From contig JAGTXO010000004.1 of assembly GCA_019448385.1 (NCBI GenBank), positions 186,001 to 250,000 on the forward strand: 64,000 bases of DNA, given 5' to 3'. Shown piece after piece: positions 20,025 to 30,434 of this stretch. The notes beneath the pieces are model-generated. The model was not told where the DNA came from. It ran no database searches and saw only the letters and a list, made by a program, of their open reading frames with translations. The DNA comes from Diacronema lutheri (taxonomy: Eukaryota > Haptophyta > Pavlovophyceae > Pavlovales > Pavlovaceae). The translations under genes were made by a program, and so were the position numbers. Positions within the stretch are counted from its first letter, which is position 1; every line of letters starts with the position of its first letter.

Positions 20025-23000
20025 ATGGACGCATCGGACGCGCCGTTCGTCGCATTCGCGCCGGAAGACGATGGCGCGGACGGGGCCGTCGTCGGCCGTC
20101 GGTCGCTCTGGTGGCGCTTCGCCGCAACGCTCGCGCGCGGCGCGGACGGCGCGCGCTCGCTCGTCGCCGGCGCGGTCGACAGCGGTGCGCCCGCACTGCG
20201 GCGCGCGCCGACGGACGGGTCCGTGCCGGCGGTGCTGTCGAGCCACCCGTCGGTGACCGAGATGGGCGACCGATCCGAGCGCGCGAGCGTCGTCTCATTT
20301 GCCTGCTTTGATGCACCCCCGCCCGCGCCCGGCGCGCTCGCCGCCGGCTCGTTGCCGCTCGACCAGCCGCCCCTCACACCGGCGGGCGCTGGCGCGCATG
20401 AGCTCCTGTGGATCGAGCCGGCGCGGCCGGCGCGGCTGGGCGGGCGGTGGCGCGCGCTCGCACGCTCGCGCCGCGCGCGCGCCTCGTGCGGGCTGTGCGC
20501 CACGCTGCTCTGCGCGTACGCGTGCTGGGCGATCTACGTACTCGTGAGCCTCACCACGCTTGCGCGCTGCGCCGCCGGCGGCGGCGGCGGCGCAGACGGC
20601 TGCGTTGTGCCGCGGCTGGTGCTCGTGCACGACGTGTGCAAGCAGACGACGACGCTCGAGCTGGTCGCCGACGTCGCCTCGCCCTCACGCGTGCGCCTGA
20701 CCATCCACGGCGGCGATGCGCAGGTTCGCGTCGCCGGCGCTCGCGCCGACGGCGACGGCGATGGCGGCGACGACGGCAGCGACGGAGGCGCCCTCTTCTC
20801 GGCGCGCTTCTCGGCGCGCTTCGCGTTTCGTGCGGACGATGGGCGCCTCGGCGCGCTGTCGCCCACGCTCGCCGCGGGCGCGAGCGAGCTGCGCGCGCGC
20901 GCCGACGTGCGTTGGGCCAACGCGAGTGTGGTCGGTGCCGCGCTCGCGCCCTTTGTCGCACGGCGCGGCGCGGCCGAGCCCGGCGCAGACGCGCTCGAGC
21001 TTGAGGTCGTCGCGCGCGTGACGGTTGGCACGCGCGCGTTCACGGGCGTGGAGCTTCGACACGAATTTGCTCTCTCGCGCGCGCTCTCGTGCGCGCGCGC
21101 GCTGCCCACGGACGGCGGCGCGCACGGCGCGCAGCAGGGGCGCGGGCAGCCGGGCGCGTGGGCGTGCGGCGTGGGCGCGGCGGCGGACGTGCTGCGCGCG
21201 GCGCGCGCCTCGCACGCAGGCGCGTGGTCCGCCACCGACCTTTTCTCGTTGCACAGCCTGCACCTCAACGCGAGCGTAACGGGCGGCAGCCGATGCACGC
21301 TCGCCGCGATCGCGCGCGCGGGCGTAGACATGGCAGTCGCTCCCGTCCAGCTCGAGCTTGCCCTTCCGCCACTTGCGCTTGAGCTGCGCGCCGCGTCGGC
21401 ACCGACCACGGCGCGCGCGCGATTCGGAGGCGAAGCGATGTACGGCAATGCCAAGCCGTCGCCGCGTGCGCCCATCCGCGTCGAGCTGCACGGGCTGCGC
21501 GTGGCGCCTGCGGCCGAGGGCGCGCACGGCGATGGCGTCGCGCACGGCGCGGATGGCGCTGACGGCGTGGGCGGCAACGGCAGCCTTGCGGCCAACGTGA
21601 GCGTCACGTTTGACGCGTCCAGCCCGCAGCTCGAGGGCGAGCTCGCCGAGCTGGCTACGCGGGCGCGCGCCGGCGACGGCGCGGTCGCGACCGCCGCCTT
21701 TGTCGCCGCTTCAGACGGCGACGCCGACGGCGACAGCGACGGCGACGACGGCGACGGCGACGACGGCGACGATGATCTGAACGGGGGTGAGGACGAGGGG
21801 CACGGCCACGCGGCTGACGGCGACGGCGCGAAGGGCGGCGGAGGCGGGGGAGCGCGCGCGACCGGCCCCGCGGCGCGCGGTCGCGACTGCTTCTTCGAGA
21901 AGGTGCTTCTCGCACTGCCGCCGTTTCAGCTCGAGCTGCCGCGCGCGTCGGCCGAGCCGACTACGATGGCAACCCTCGCGCGTACGGCGCGCGCGCTCGT
22001 CGCCGAGTGGCGAGCTGAGGCGACGCTTGTGGCCATCGCGAACGCGACGGCGGAGGCGGAGGCGCGCGCGCTGCCCACGATGGCGCCCGCGGCGCTGCCC
22101 GCGCTGCGCGGCCTCGCACTCAGCACGGACGGCCGCCTCGGCGTCGAGCTGCGAGCGCTCGGCGCGCGCGCAGATTGCGACGGCGCGCGGCTCGGCGGCG
22201 CGGTCGTTGCGCCCGTGCGCTGGCGCGCGCGCGCGCGCTCGCGCACGCCGCTCATAGCCGCCGTCGAGCTTGCCGCCGACCTCGATGCGCTGCTCCGAGC
22301 GACGGACGGCGGCGCGCCGCTGCCCGCGCTTGCGCTGTGCGGTGCCGAGCCGCTCACTCGCGCGCTGCTCGGCGGCGCCGGCGCACCGCTGCGCGCGCTG
22401 CTCGCCGCCGGCGGCCATGGCGGCGACGGCGACGAAGGCGTCGACGGCGCGTTCGGCGCCGCGCCGACTGCCGTCGGCGCCGCGCTCGGCCGCGCGCCCG
22501 CCGACGCAGCGCCGGCGGCGTACGTGGCGCTGCTGGCTTCGACCGAGCGGAACACGACGCTCGTCGCGAGCGCGCGCGGCTCGGCGTCGCTCGCCTCCGT
22601 GTCGGCCGTGCGCCTGTCGCTTGGCGCGCTCGCCCTGTCGTTTGCACAGCCGGAGCCGCCGGACTTGTCGTTTGCACAGCCGGACCCGCCGGACCTGTCG
22701 TTTGCACAGCCGGAGTTGCCGGACGCGCCGAGCGCGCGCACGCCGCTGCTCGTGCGCGCCGAGCCGGTCGCGCTCGAGGCGCACGGCACGGCGGGCGCGG
22801 GCGCGGCCGAGCTGCGCGTCGTGCTTGAAGGCGGCGCTTGCACGGACGCGCGCGCCGACCGTTGGCTGCCCGCGCTGCACGGGACCATCGACGTGCCGCC
22901 ATACGGTGCGCGCGGTGTCGGCGGCGCGGCGCGCGTCGGGCGCGTCGACGTGTGCGCGCGTTCGGTCGACCAGTGGCGCGCGCTCGCCGGTCGCGCGCTC

Positions 23001-24182
23001 GCGCTCGCGCACGGGCGCGCGCGCGCGCGCGAGCACGCGCTGCGGCCGCCGCGGGGGCTCGACGCGTCCGGCGTGTCCGGCGAGCGCGGCGCGCACGCAC
23101 CGGACAGCAATGGCGGCCTCTACGCGCGCGTGACCGTCGAAGGGCTCGCCACGATCGGCGACGCCGACGAAGGCGGCGACGGCCCTGGCGCGGCGGGGCG
23201 TGCCGCCGCTGAGATGGTGAGCGCGCGCGAGCAGCGCGTGCAACTGACGCTCGGCGCGCAGGTCGGCCTCGACACCGCGCCGAGCGCACCGCCGCCCACC
23301 GCGCCGAGCTGGACGTTGCGGCTGAGCGCGCCGCCCGTGCGCGTGGCCGCGTGCGTGCGCGCCGTCGAGCTCGCGACCGCCGCCGCCGCCGCCGCCGCCG
23401 GGTGCGTCGCGGTGGGCGACTTCGAGCTCTCGCGCATTGAGAGCCGCGCCAACGCGCGTCACGGCGACGGCGTTGCGCGCGCGCAGCTCGTCGCCGTCGC
23501 GAGCGTCGAAGGCGTGCGGCGCGCGTGGGCTGCCGCGTCGGCGCGCGCGTCGAGGAGCGGCGGCGCGTCTGAGCTCGTGCTCCTCGGCGACGGGGCGCTC
23601 AACCATCTGTCCGCCCTCGTGTCCGTTGCGTTGCCACTTCCTACGCGCCCGGCGCGTGGCGAGCGCGCCAGCGGTGTGCTTGGCGGCGTGTCCGCGTTGG
23701 TGACCCTCGAGCACAACGCGAGCGAGGCGAGCGGCACACTCACGCTCTCGCGCGCGGCGGACGACGTCGGCGGTGGCGACAGTGGCGATGGCGGTGGCGG
23801 CGACGGTGGCGGTCTACCGCTCGTCGTGCAGCTGCCCGCGCTCAGCGCAGGGCTGCGTGCCGCCTTGGACGGCGGCTCTAGCGCCTCGCTCAGCGTGCGC
23901 ACGCGCGCCGCCAAGTTTGACCTGCGCGCGGGCCGGCCGCTCGGCGCGCTCGTCGTCGAGGCGCGCGTGTGCCGCTCGGACGCTGACTCCGTCGCCAACC
24001 TTGCGCGCGCGCTCGCCGACGCGTGCGGTGCGGATGCGCGCGCGCCGCTCGAGCTCAACGTGAGCGTGCTCGCCGAGCTGCTGCCCGACGAACTGCCGGG
24101 CGCGTGGCCTGCGCGCGCGTGCGAGCAGCCCGTGCTCGCGAACGCTGGCCTGCTGCGCGTGCGCCTGCCCGGCGTGCAAGCG

Positions 24183-24234
<52 letters not shown>

Positions 24235-27200
24235 GCGGCTCGCTCGTCGGCGCCGTCGGCCTGACGGCCGTACGCGCGAGTGGGATCACGCTGAGCGGGC
24301 GCGCGCTCGCGGGCAGCACGAACGCGTCCGCGCCCGAGCGCGACCTGTTTCTCGGTACGCGAGAGGGCACGGCGGGTGTAACGCTCGTCGCGGCGCTTGC
24401 GACTGACGCGGCTGCGCAGTGCGGGCTCGCGCGGCTCTCAATCTCGCTGGCGACACCGCTTGATGCGCGCGCGTGCATTGATGATTTTGACGGCGCTGTT
24501 CGCGCGCCCGCCGTCGCCGAGTGCACGCTGCCCGTGCATGCGGCCGTCGACTCGTTTGCTGTCGATTCGTTCGCCGTCCATTTCGCGCGCACAAATGAAG
24601 GCGGCGGCCGCGGCGGCCGCGGCGGCGGTGGCGGTGGCGGCGGTGGCGGCGTTCGCGGGCGTGGGCGCGTGCTCTGCTCCGTCGATGCAACGGTGCTGCC
24701 CGCGCCGCTCTCTGCGCTGCTGCGCCGCGCGCACCGCTCGGCCCCGCCACGCCTCGCCCTCGCCCAGTGCTCGGGCGGCGGCTTGGCCGCGCTGGCGTGC
24801 GCGCTCGTCGATAGGTTGGCGTTCGGTGGAGGCGGAGGCGGCGGCGGCGGCGGCGGCGGCGCGGGCGGCGCGTCGGCGGCGCGCGACTGGCGCGCAGACG
24901 GCAATTCTTCGCTCGCCGTGCGCGTCGACGACGGGCGCGCGCGCGCGGGCCACGTGACCTTCGAGGCCGAACTCGCGCTGCCGCGCACGGGCGTCCCTTT
25001 CGAGCTGCGCGCGCGCGCGCTGAGCCTCGTCGCGCGCGCGGAGGAGACGGGCGCGGGCGCGGGCGCGGGCGCGGGCGTGGACGCGGGCGCGCCGCTGTGC
25101 AACGTGAGCACGACAGAGCTGCGCGCGCCTGTGGGTGCATCGGTGCGCTACGGCGTGCGCGCGCTCTTTGAGATGGGCGGCGTCGAGGCGACGCATCGGC
25201 TGCTCACGCGGCTGGCCGCCGGTGACGGTGACGGGCGACACGTGCGCGTCGAGGGCGGGCTGCTCGGCGGCGGTGACGACGACGACGACGACGACGACGA
25301 AGACGACGACGAAGACGGCGGCGGCGGTGGCGGTGGCGGCGCGTACGGCGCGCTGCGCTCCGCCGCCGACTCGCCAAGCATCAACGTGAGCATCGCCGAG
25401 CTGCCCGTCTCGGAGGACGAGGAGCGACTGCCCACGGAGAGCCGCTGCGCGCAATCTGCGGGCGTGCTGTGCCTCGGCACGCTCGTCAACGTCTCGCAGC
25501 TCGAGCTGCTCGGTGGAGGGGAGGGTGGCGATGAGCCTGCGGTGCTGCCGTGCATCTTCCCCGGCCAGATCTGCCCGCCGCTCAGCACATCGCGCGCGTT
25601 CGCGCTGCCCGCGCGCAGCTACACACTTGTCGCCGAGCTGGCCATAGGAAGGTGGCTGCCATGCTCCGCATCGCTCGAGCTGCCCGCGCTCGGCGCGGCG
25701 GCGGCGATTGGCGGCCGGCACCGCGCCGTCGCGCTGCGCGTCGAGCCGCTGCGCGTGCCCGCCGGCCCGCTCGGCTGCACGGCGCCGGCGCGCGTGCGCG
25801 CGCGCGTGCGCACGAGCGTCTTTGATTGGTATGCGCTGGCACGGGCGCTGCACGACCTGTCGGCTGGCGCCAACGTGTCGGTGGTCTGGGCGGGCGATCG
25901 TGAGGCGAGCGGCTCGCTGCTCGCGGCGATGGTGCCGACGATGCCCGCCGACGTCTTCGCAGGCAACTCGTCCGCGCCGCCACTCCTCGCCTTCTCACTC
26001 CCCTTCTCACGACCCGTTGCGCTCTTCAATCACTCGCAGCCTATGCCGCCAATGAATCTCACGCGCACGAGCGAGGCCGACGCGGAGCTCACCGTTGATG
26101 TGCTCGTCAACAGTCCGGTGCCGATGCGCGTCCGGCTACCCGAGCCGACGATCGACGTGTTCCTCCGCTCGGCCGACTGGGCGGCGCGCGCGCGCACCGC
26201 GCGCACCGCGCGCGCCGCCAACGCCGACGCCAAAGCCGCCGACGCGGGCGCGGCCAACGCGGAGGCAGAGGAGGACGAGGCCGCGCACGTGGTGACGGCG
26301 CGCGTGCGCGAGGCGAGTCGGCGGCCGGGCGCGCCGCCATCGCCTCCGTCTGAGCTCGTGCTGTGGCCCGGGCTCAACTCGTTCTCACTCTCCGCTCGGC
26401 TGCTCGCGCACCTCGGCGCGGGCTGCGCGGCGCCGCAGTGCTTCGGGCAGACGGAGCTGCCGCCGCTCGAGTGCGTGCCGTGTGCGCTCTCTCATCTCAT
26501 CTACCTCGCCGCCTTCCAGCAGCCCATGCCGCTCGATGTGCGGCTCACGCTCGGACGCGCAGACGGCGCGCGCGGCGCGCACCGCGCGGTCGCGCGCGCG
26601 GCGCTCGTGCTCTTCTCGGGGCCGCACGCGGGGAGCGACACGCCGGCCAATCTGGCGCTCCGCTCGACCGGCTTCTTCGCCGCGCAGGCGCAGGCGCTCG
26701 TCCTCGCGCCCGTCTTCGATCAGATGATTCACGTTGGGTTTGACGTGTGGGCAACGATTGCAAAGACGACGCGCGCGGGTGCCAAGCCGTACGTCGAGTT
26801 GAGCCTCTCGGTGACCAACCCGCTCGCCTTCGAGCTCAACGTCGGCGAGGTGCGCGCGTCTGCGTGGCTGCGCGACACGAACGGCGTACCCGCCGCACAC
26901 GACGCGCCTCTGCGCGCGCTGCTTGGCTCGGGGTACGAGCCGCAGGCGGAGCATGCGATCGTCGAGGGGCTGCGCAAGGTGGTGAACGAGACGGTGCCGA
27001 TCAACGCGACGAGCAGCGCGCAGCCCGTCTCCGCCCTCGTCTCGTGGCAGACGCTCGCGCGCGTCGTCGACGAGGCGTACGTGCGTGCGCGGCTTTGCCT
27101 CAAGGTGGGCGACGGCCTCATCGCGGCGACGCTCGGTGGCGCAGAGGGCGTGCGCGGCGGCGGCGCGCCGCTGCGCGTCGCCGTCCCCTTCGAGGTGTCC

Positions 27201-28451
27201 GAGGCGAGCGTCCTCCTCCGCCGCGCGTGCCACGCGCCTGCGCCGTGCGCGGCGAACGCGAGCGAGGCCGCCGCGCAGCTTGCGCTCCTCGGCGACTGGC
27301 AGCTGCTCGGCGACGCGCGGCACGTAGGGCGCGGCGGTGGGGGCGGCGGCGCCAACGGTGGCGGTGGCAGTGGCGCCGCCACCGCCGACGCCGCGCTCCG
27401 GCTCGTCGCGGGCAAGGGCACGGCCGGCTCAGCGTTCGCGCCCGCCGCGGTGGACGCGTCCGCGGGGCTGCGGGTTCGTTTCCGTTACCGCCTCGCGCGG
27501 CGGCCGTGCCACGTGGCGTGCGGCGCGCGCTCGGGCGGGCTCGCGCTCGTGCTTGCGAGCGCGCCGCCCGCCGCGCCGCCCGCGCGCGCCGCCGAGTGCC
27601 GGGTGACGCTCACGCCGCAGGACGCCAAACTGCCAGCCGTTTCGCCCGTGCAGGTACACACGATCGTCTCGTGCGGAGGCTACCGCGGCATCGGCCGGTC
27701 GGTGGGCATCGCGCTCTCGATCGACGCGAGCCGGCTCGTGCCCATCGACGCGAGCCGCGGCGCCGCCGCCATTTTTGTCGACGGCAACGTGAGCGATGGC
27801 GGCTCGGGCTCGGGCGCGCCGCGCGCGTACGCCCAACTCGAGCATCCGCGCGGCACGGAGCTGCTCGACGACGAGCACGAGGCGCTGGTCGTGTGGCACG
27901 CGCAGGCGCGGATGATCTACCTCTTCGTCGACGGCGAGCCCACGCCTACGCTCTTCGCCTCGCCCGGCGCACCCGACGGCCGATGGGAGCCGGCGCGCAC
28001 GTTCGTCGGCTTCACCGCCGAGAGCGCGCTCGACCTGGACATCGACGTGTGGGACGTGCGCGCGGCGGTGCCGGCGGCGGACGCGCGCGCCTCGGCACTC
28101 GCCGCCGAGCCGCTCCAGCTCCTCAGCGCGTGCGAGCTCAACGAGGTGACGATCGACCCGCGCGACTCGTGCGGCTTCCCTATCCTTCAGCGCGGGCGCG
28201 ACGACGGCTGGCGCGTGCGCGTCGACCGCGCGGATGTGCACGACGTCGGGCAGGGCCACGTCGTCGCCGTGCGCGCGCGCGCCGACGGCACCTTTGCGCT
28301 CGCCTTCCGCGTCGACGAGGCGGGCAACTACACGGTGCGCGGCGCGCCCGCGCGCGCGGGCGCCGCCGCCGAGCTCGCGCACCTCGGCGTCGTCGAGGTG
28401 CGGCCGTGCACGCGGCCGGCGCGCGGCGCGTGGGGCGGGCCGCCCGCCTAG
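20025..28451 (+). CDS. giant membrane protein with C-terminal L-type lectin-like domain
   Basis: A single exon of 8.4 kb encodes 2808 residues. A cytosolic N-terminus of about 155 residues precedes one membrane helix (ATLLCAYACWAIYVLVSLTT). A very long extracytosolic region follows, with repeated beta-type segments such as PVQLELALPPLALELRA and LALPPFQLELPRAS; these recall LEA2/Tag1-like lipid-binding folds, though only weakly. Low-complexity tracts interrupt it: Asp/Gly at about 564-606, three FAQPxPPDLS repeats at about 871-904, poly-Gly at about 1386-1406 and 1600-1616, and Asp/Glu at about 1751-1766. Residues about 2424-2690 look like an L-type lectin fold: LRVRFRYRLA, SCGGYRGIGRSVGIALSIDA, and TFVGFTAESALDLDIDVWDV, the classic end strand. 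A type II membrane topology and a cell-surface or vacuolar role are inferred. The start is uncertain. Confidence 0.65.
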
Positions 28452-28634
28452 GCGCCCGCGCCGGCCGAGTCGGGCCCGCGCGGGCGAGGGCGCTTTGTTG
28501 TGCACCTTGTGTACCTTTTTGAGTGGCTCCGCCGGCCGCCATGCCCGTAAAAATCGGTCGGTTACACTTTGGCCGCGCTGCACGAGGAGCAGCAGCCAGC
28601 CCAGCCCAAGTTGCCCACAGAGCGCACGCGCGCG

Positions 28635-30266
28635 ATGCCGGCCACGGACCTGGACCACCACGTGCCGGGGTACACGGGGTACATCCCATCGGCGCAGCAC
28701 GTGCTCGCCATGACCTTTGGGCAGGCGACGACGCACCTGCTCAAGGAGCGCGCCGCAGACGACGACCCGGCCAAGTGGCGCAAGCACGTCTCGTACGCCG
28801 AGTTCACGCCGCCGCGCACGCCGATCGAGAAGCACCACATCCCGGGGTATTCGGGGTTCGTGCCCGGCGTGGTCGCAGACTCGGGCCAGCTCTTTGGCAA
28901 GACGTTTGGCAAGATGACGCTCAAGGCGATCAAGGGCGAGTACGAGGCTGACGGCTCGCGCGACCGGCTGACAACCGTCGAGAAGGACATGCTCGCCGAC
29001 GCGGCGGGCTCGCACCCGGCCGAGTCAAAGGACTTCAAGGAGGGCGGCAGCTCATGGTCGGGCGCCTCGCCTTACCGCAGCGACCTCGACTACGAGGTGG
29101 GCACCATCCACCCGCACCAGCCGCAGCCGTGGGGGCTTGCGACCGGCGCCGAGCCGTGGCGCGAGTCGGCGCTCGTGTCGCGGATGCTGAGCAAGGGGCG
29201 GAGAGACCCGAACGAGGAGCGGCCGTCCGTGCGCTACTATGCCAAGAACGACCCGTGCGACCCCAAAGATCCCGAAAAGCGCATCCTTTCAGCGACGCCG
29301 CAGCCGCACCACATCCCTGGCTACTCGGGCTTCATGCCCGGCATCATCGCCGACTCGATCTACGGCAAGACGTACGCGCAGGCGACGCACACGGCGCACG
29401 CGCTGCGCGAGGAGGCCGAGTCGCGCCCGTCCACTGCGCACATGAGCGCCGCCGAGGCCGACCCCACCGACGGCGTGATCCCATACCGCGCGCGCGACGG
29501 CCTCAAGCTGCGCCACTCGGACTTTGGCACGACCGCGCGGCCGGACAAGCCGGCGCGGATCAGCAAGCACCTGCCTGGGTACACGGGATTCATCCCGGGC
29601 GTCATCTCCGAGTCCATGTACGGCACGACCTTCCCCCAGCAGTCGATCGCTGCGATTGAGGGCGACAAGGAGCGCTTCCACTACAAGCCGCTGCAGCCGA
29701 GCGCGCAGTACGTGAGCGAGGTAAAGGACGCCTTCCGCAACTTTGGGCGCGAGGTGCCGCACCACCTCGGCACCGCCCACACCGACGCGAACGCCAATCG
29801 CATGTCATACCGCCGCACGCCGCCGCCGACCAAGCTCACGACAGAGAGCGTGCACCACCACATGCCCGGCTATGGCGGGTTCGTGCCCGGACTCTACTCG
29901 AAGAACGTGTACGGCCGGACCTTTTACAAGGCGAGCGACATGGCGCTCGGCGATTTTGAGGCCAAGCAGGCGACGCTCCAGCGCCCGTCAACTGCGCCCG
30001 AGCAGCCGCCCGTCTTCCGCGCATTCGTGCCTACGCTGCGGATGCAGGGCGGCGACGGACTGAAGGCGAAGAACAAGTCGTCGATCGCGCTCGCCGACGA
30101 GCAGATCGCCTCGGCCACGTCCTACGCGACGACGTCGGCGCTCGAGTTTGGGCCCAAGGAGCGGCTCGTCAAGACGCCCTACCCGAAGAACCCGTTGCCC
30201 GACTTTGTCCACTTTGGCGCCGACAGCGGGCACCCGTCCATGTACAACGGCTACCACGCGCGCTGA
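28635..30266 (+). CDS. CIMIP2/FAM166-like ciliary microtubule inner protein
   Basis: The protein has 543 residues with five copies of the family's motif (H-x-x-P-G-Y-x-G-x-x-P, then x-x-x-G-x-T-x): HHVPGYTGYIPS, HHIPGYSGFVPG, HHIPGYSGFMPG, KHLPGYTGFIPG and HHMPGYGGFVPG. Several are followed by YGKTY or FGKTF. This pattern is typical of FAM166/CIMIP2 proteins, which lie inside ciliary doublet microtubules; five repeats is more than animal members carry. The start at 28635 is the first Met before the first repeat; the open frame extends 66 nt upstream without an ATG. The presence of this gene implies a flagellate stage. It sits 183 bp after the giant gene on the same strand. Confidence 0.75.
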   Translation: MPATDLDHHVPGYTGYIPSAQHVLAMTFGQATTHLLKERAADDDPAKWRKHVSYAEFTPPRTPIEKHHIPGYSGFVPGVVADSGQLFGKTFGKMTLKAIKGEYEADGSRDRLTTVEKDMLADAAGSHPAESKDFKEGGSSWSGASPYRSDLDYEVGTIHPHQPQPWGLATGAEPWRESALVSRMLSKGRRDPNEERPSVRYYAKNDPCDPKDPEKRILSATPQPHHIPGYSGFMPGIIADSIYGKTYAQATHTAHALREEAESRPSTAHMSAAEADPTDGVIPYRARDGLKLRHSDFGTTARPDKPARISKHLPGYTGFIPGVISESMYGTTFPQQSIAAIEGDKERFHYKPLQPSAQYVSEVKDAFRNFGREVPHHLGTAHTDANANRMSYRRTPPPTKLTTESVHHHMPGYGGFVPGLYSKNVYGRTFYKASDMALGDFEAKQATLQRPSTAPEQPPVFRAFVPTLRMQGGDGLKAKNKSSIALADEQIASATSYATTSALEFGPKERLVKTPYPKNPLPDFVHFGADSGHPSMYNGYHAR

Positions 30267-30434
30267 GGGGCGCGCACGGGCCGAGTTGCTGAGCGCGAGA
30301 GCGCCCTGAAAGGTGCCTGACCTCTTGACACTGGCCTCTACCATAGGATTCTCTGACTCTCGCGGCAAAAGCGTGCGCGCCGCCCCGAACGGGCGGGCGG
30401 CGTCCGTCCAACTCCCCGGCGCGCCCTACTGCGC

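Noticed and set aside
21711-23714. 667-codon minus-strand frame within the giant gene
   Set aside because: Arg/Ala-rich shadow; the plus frame is continuous for 8.4 kb with structured ends.
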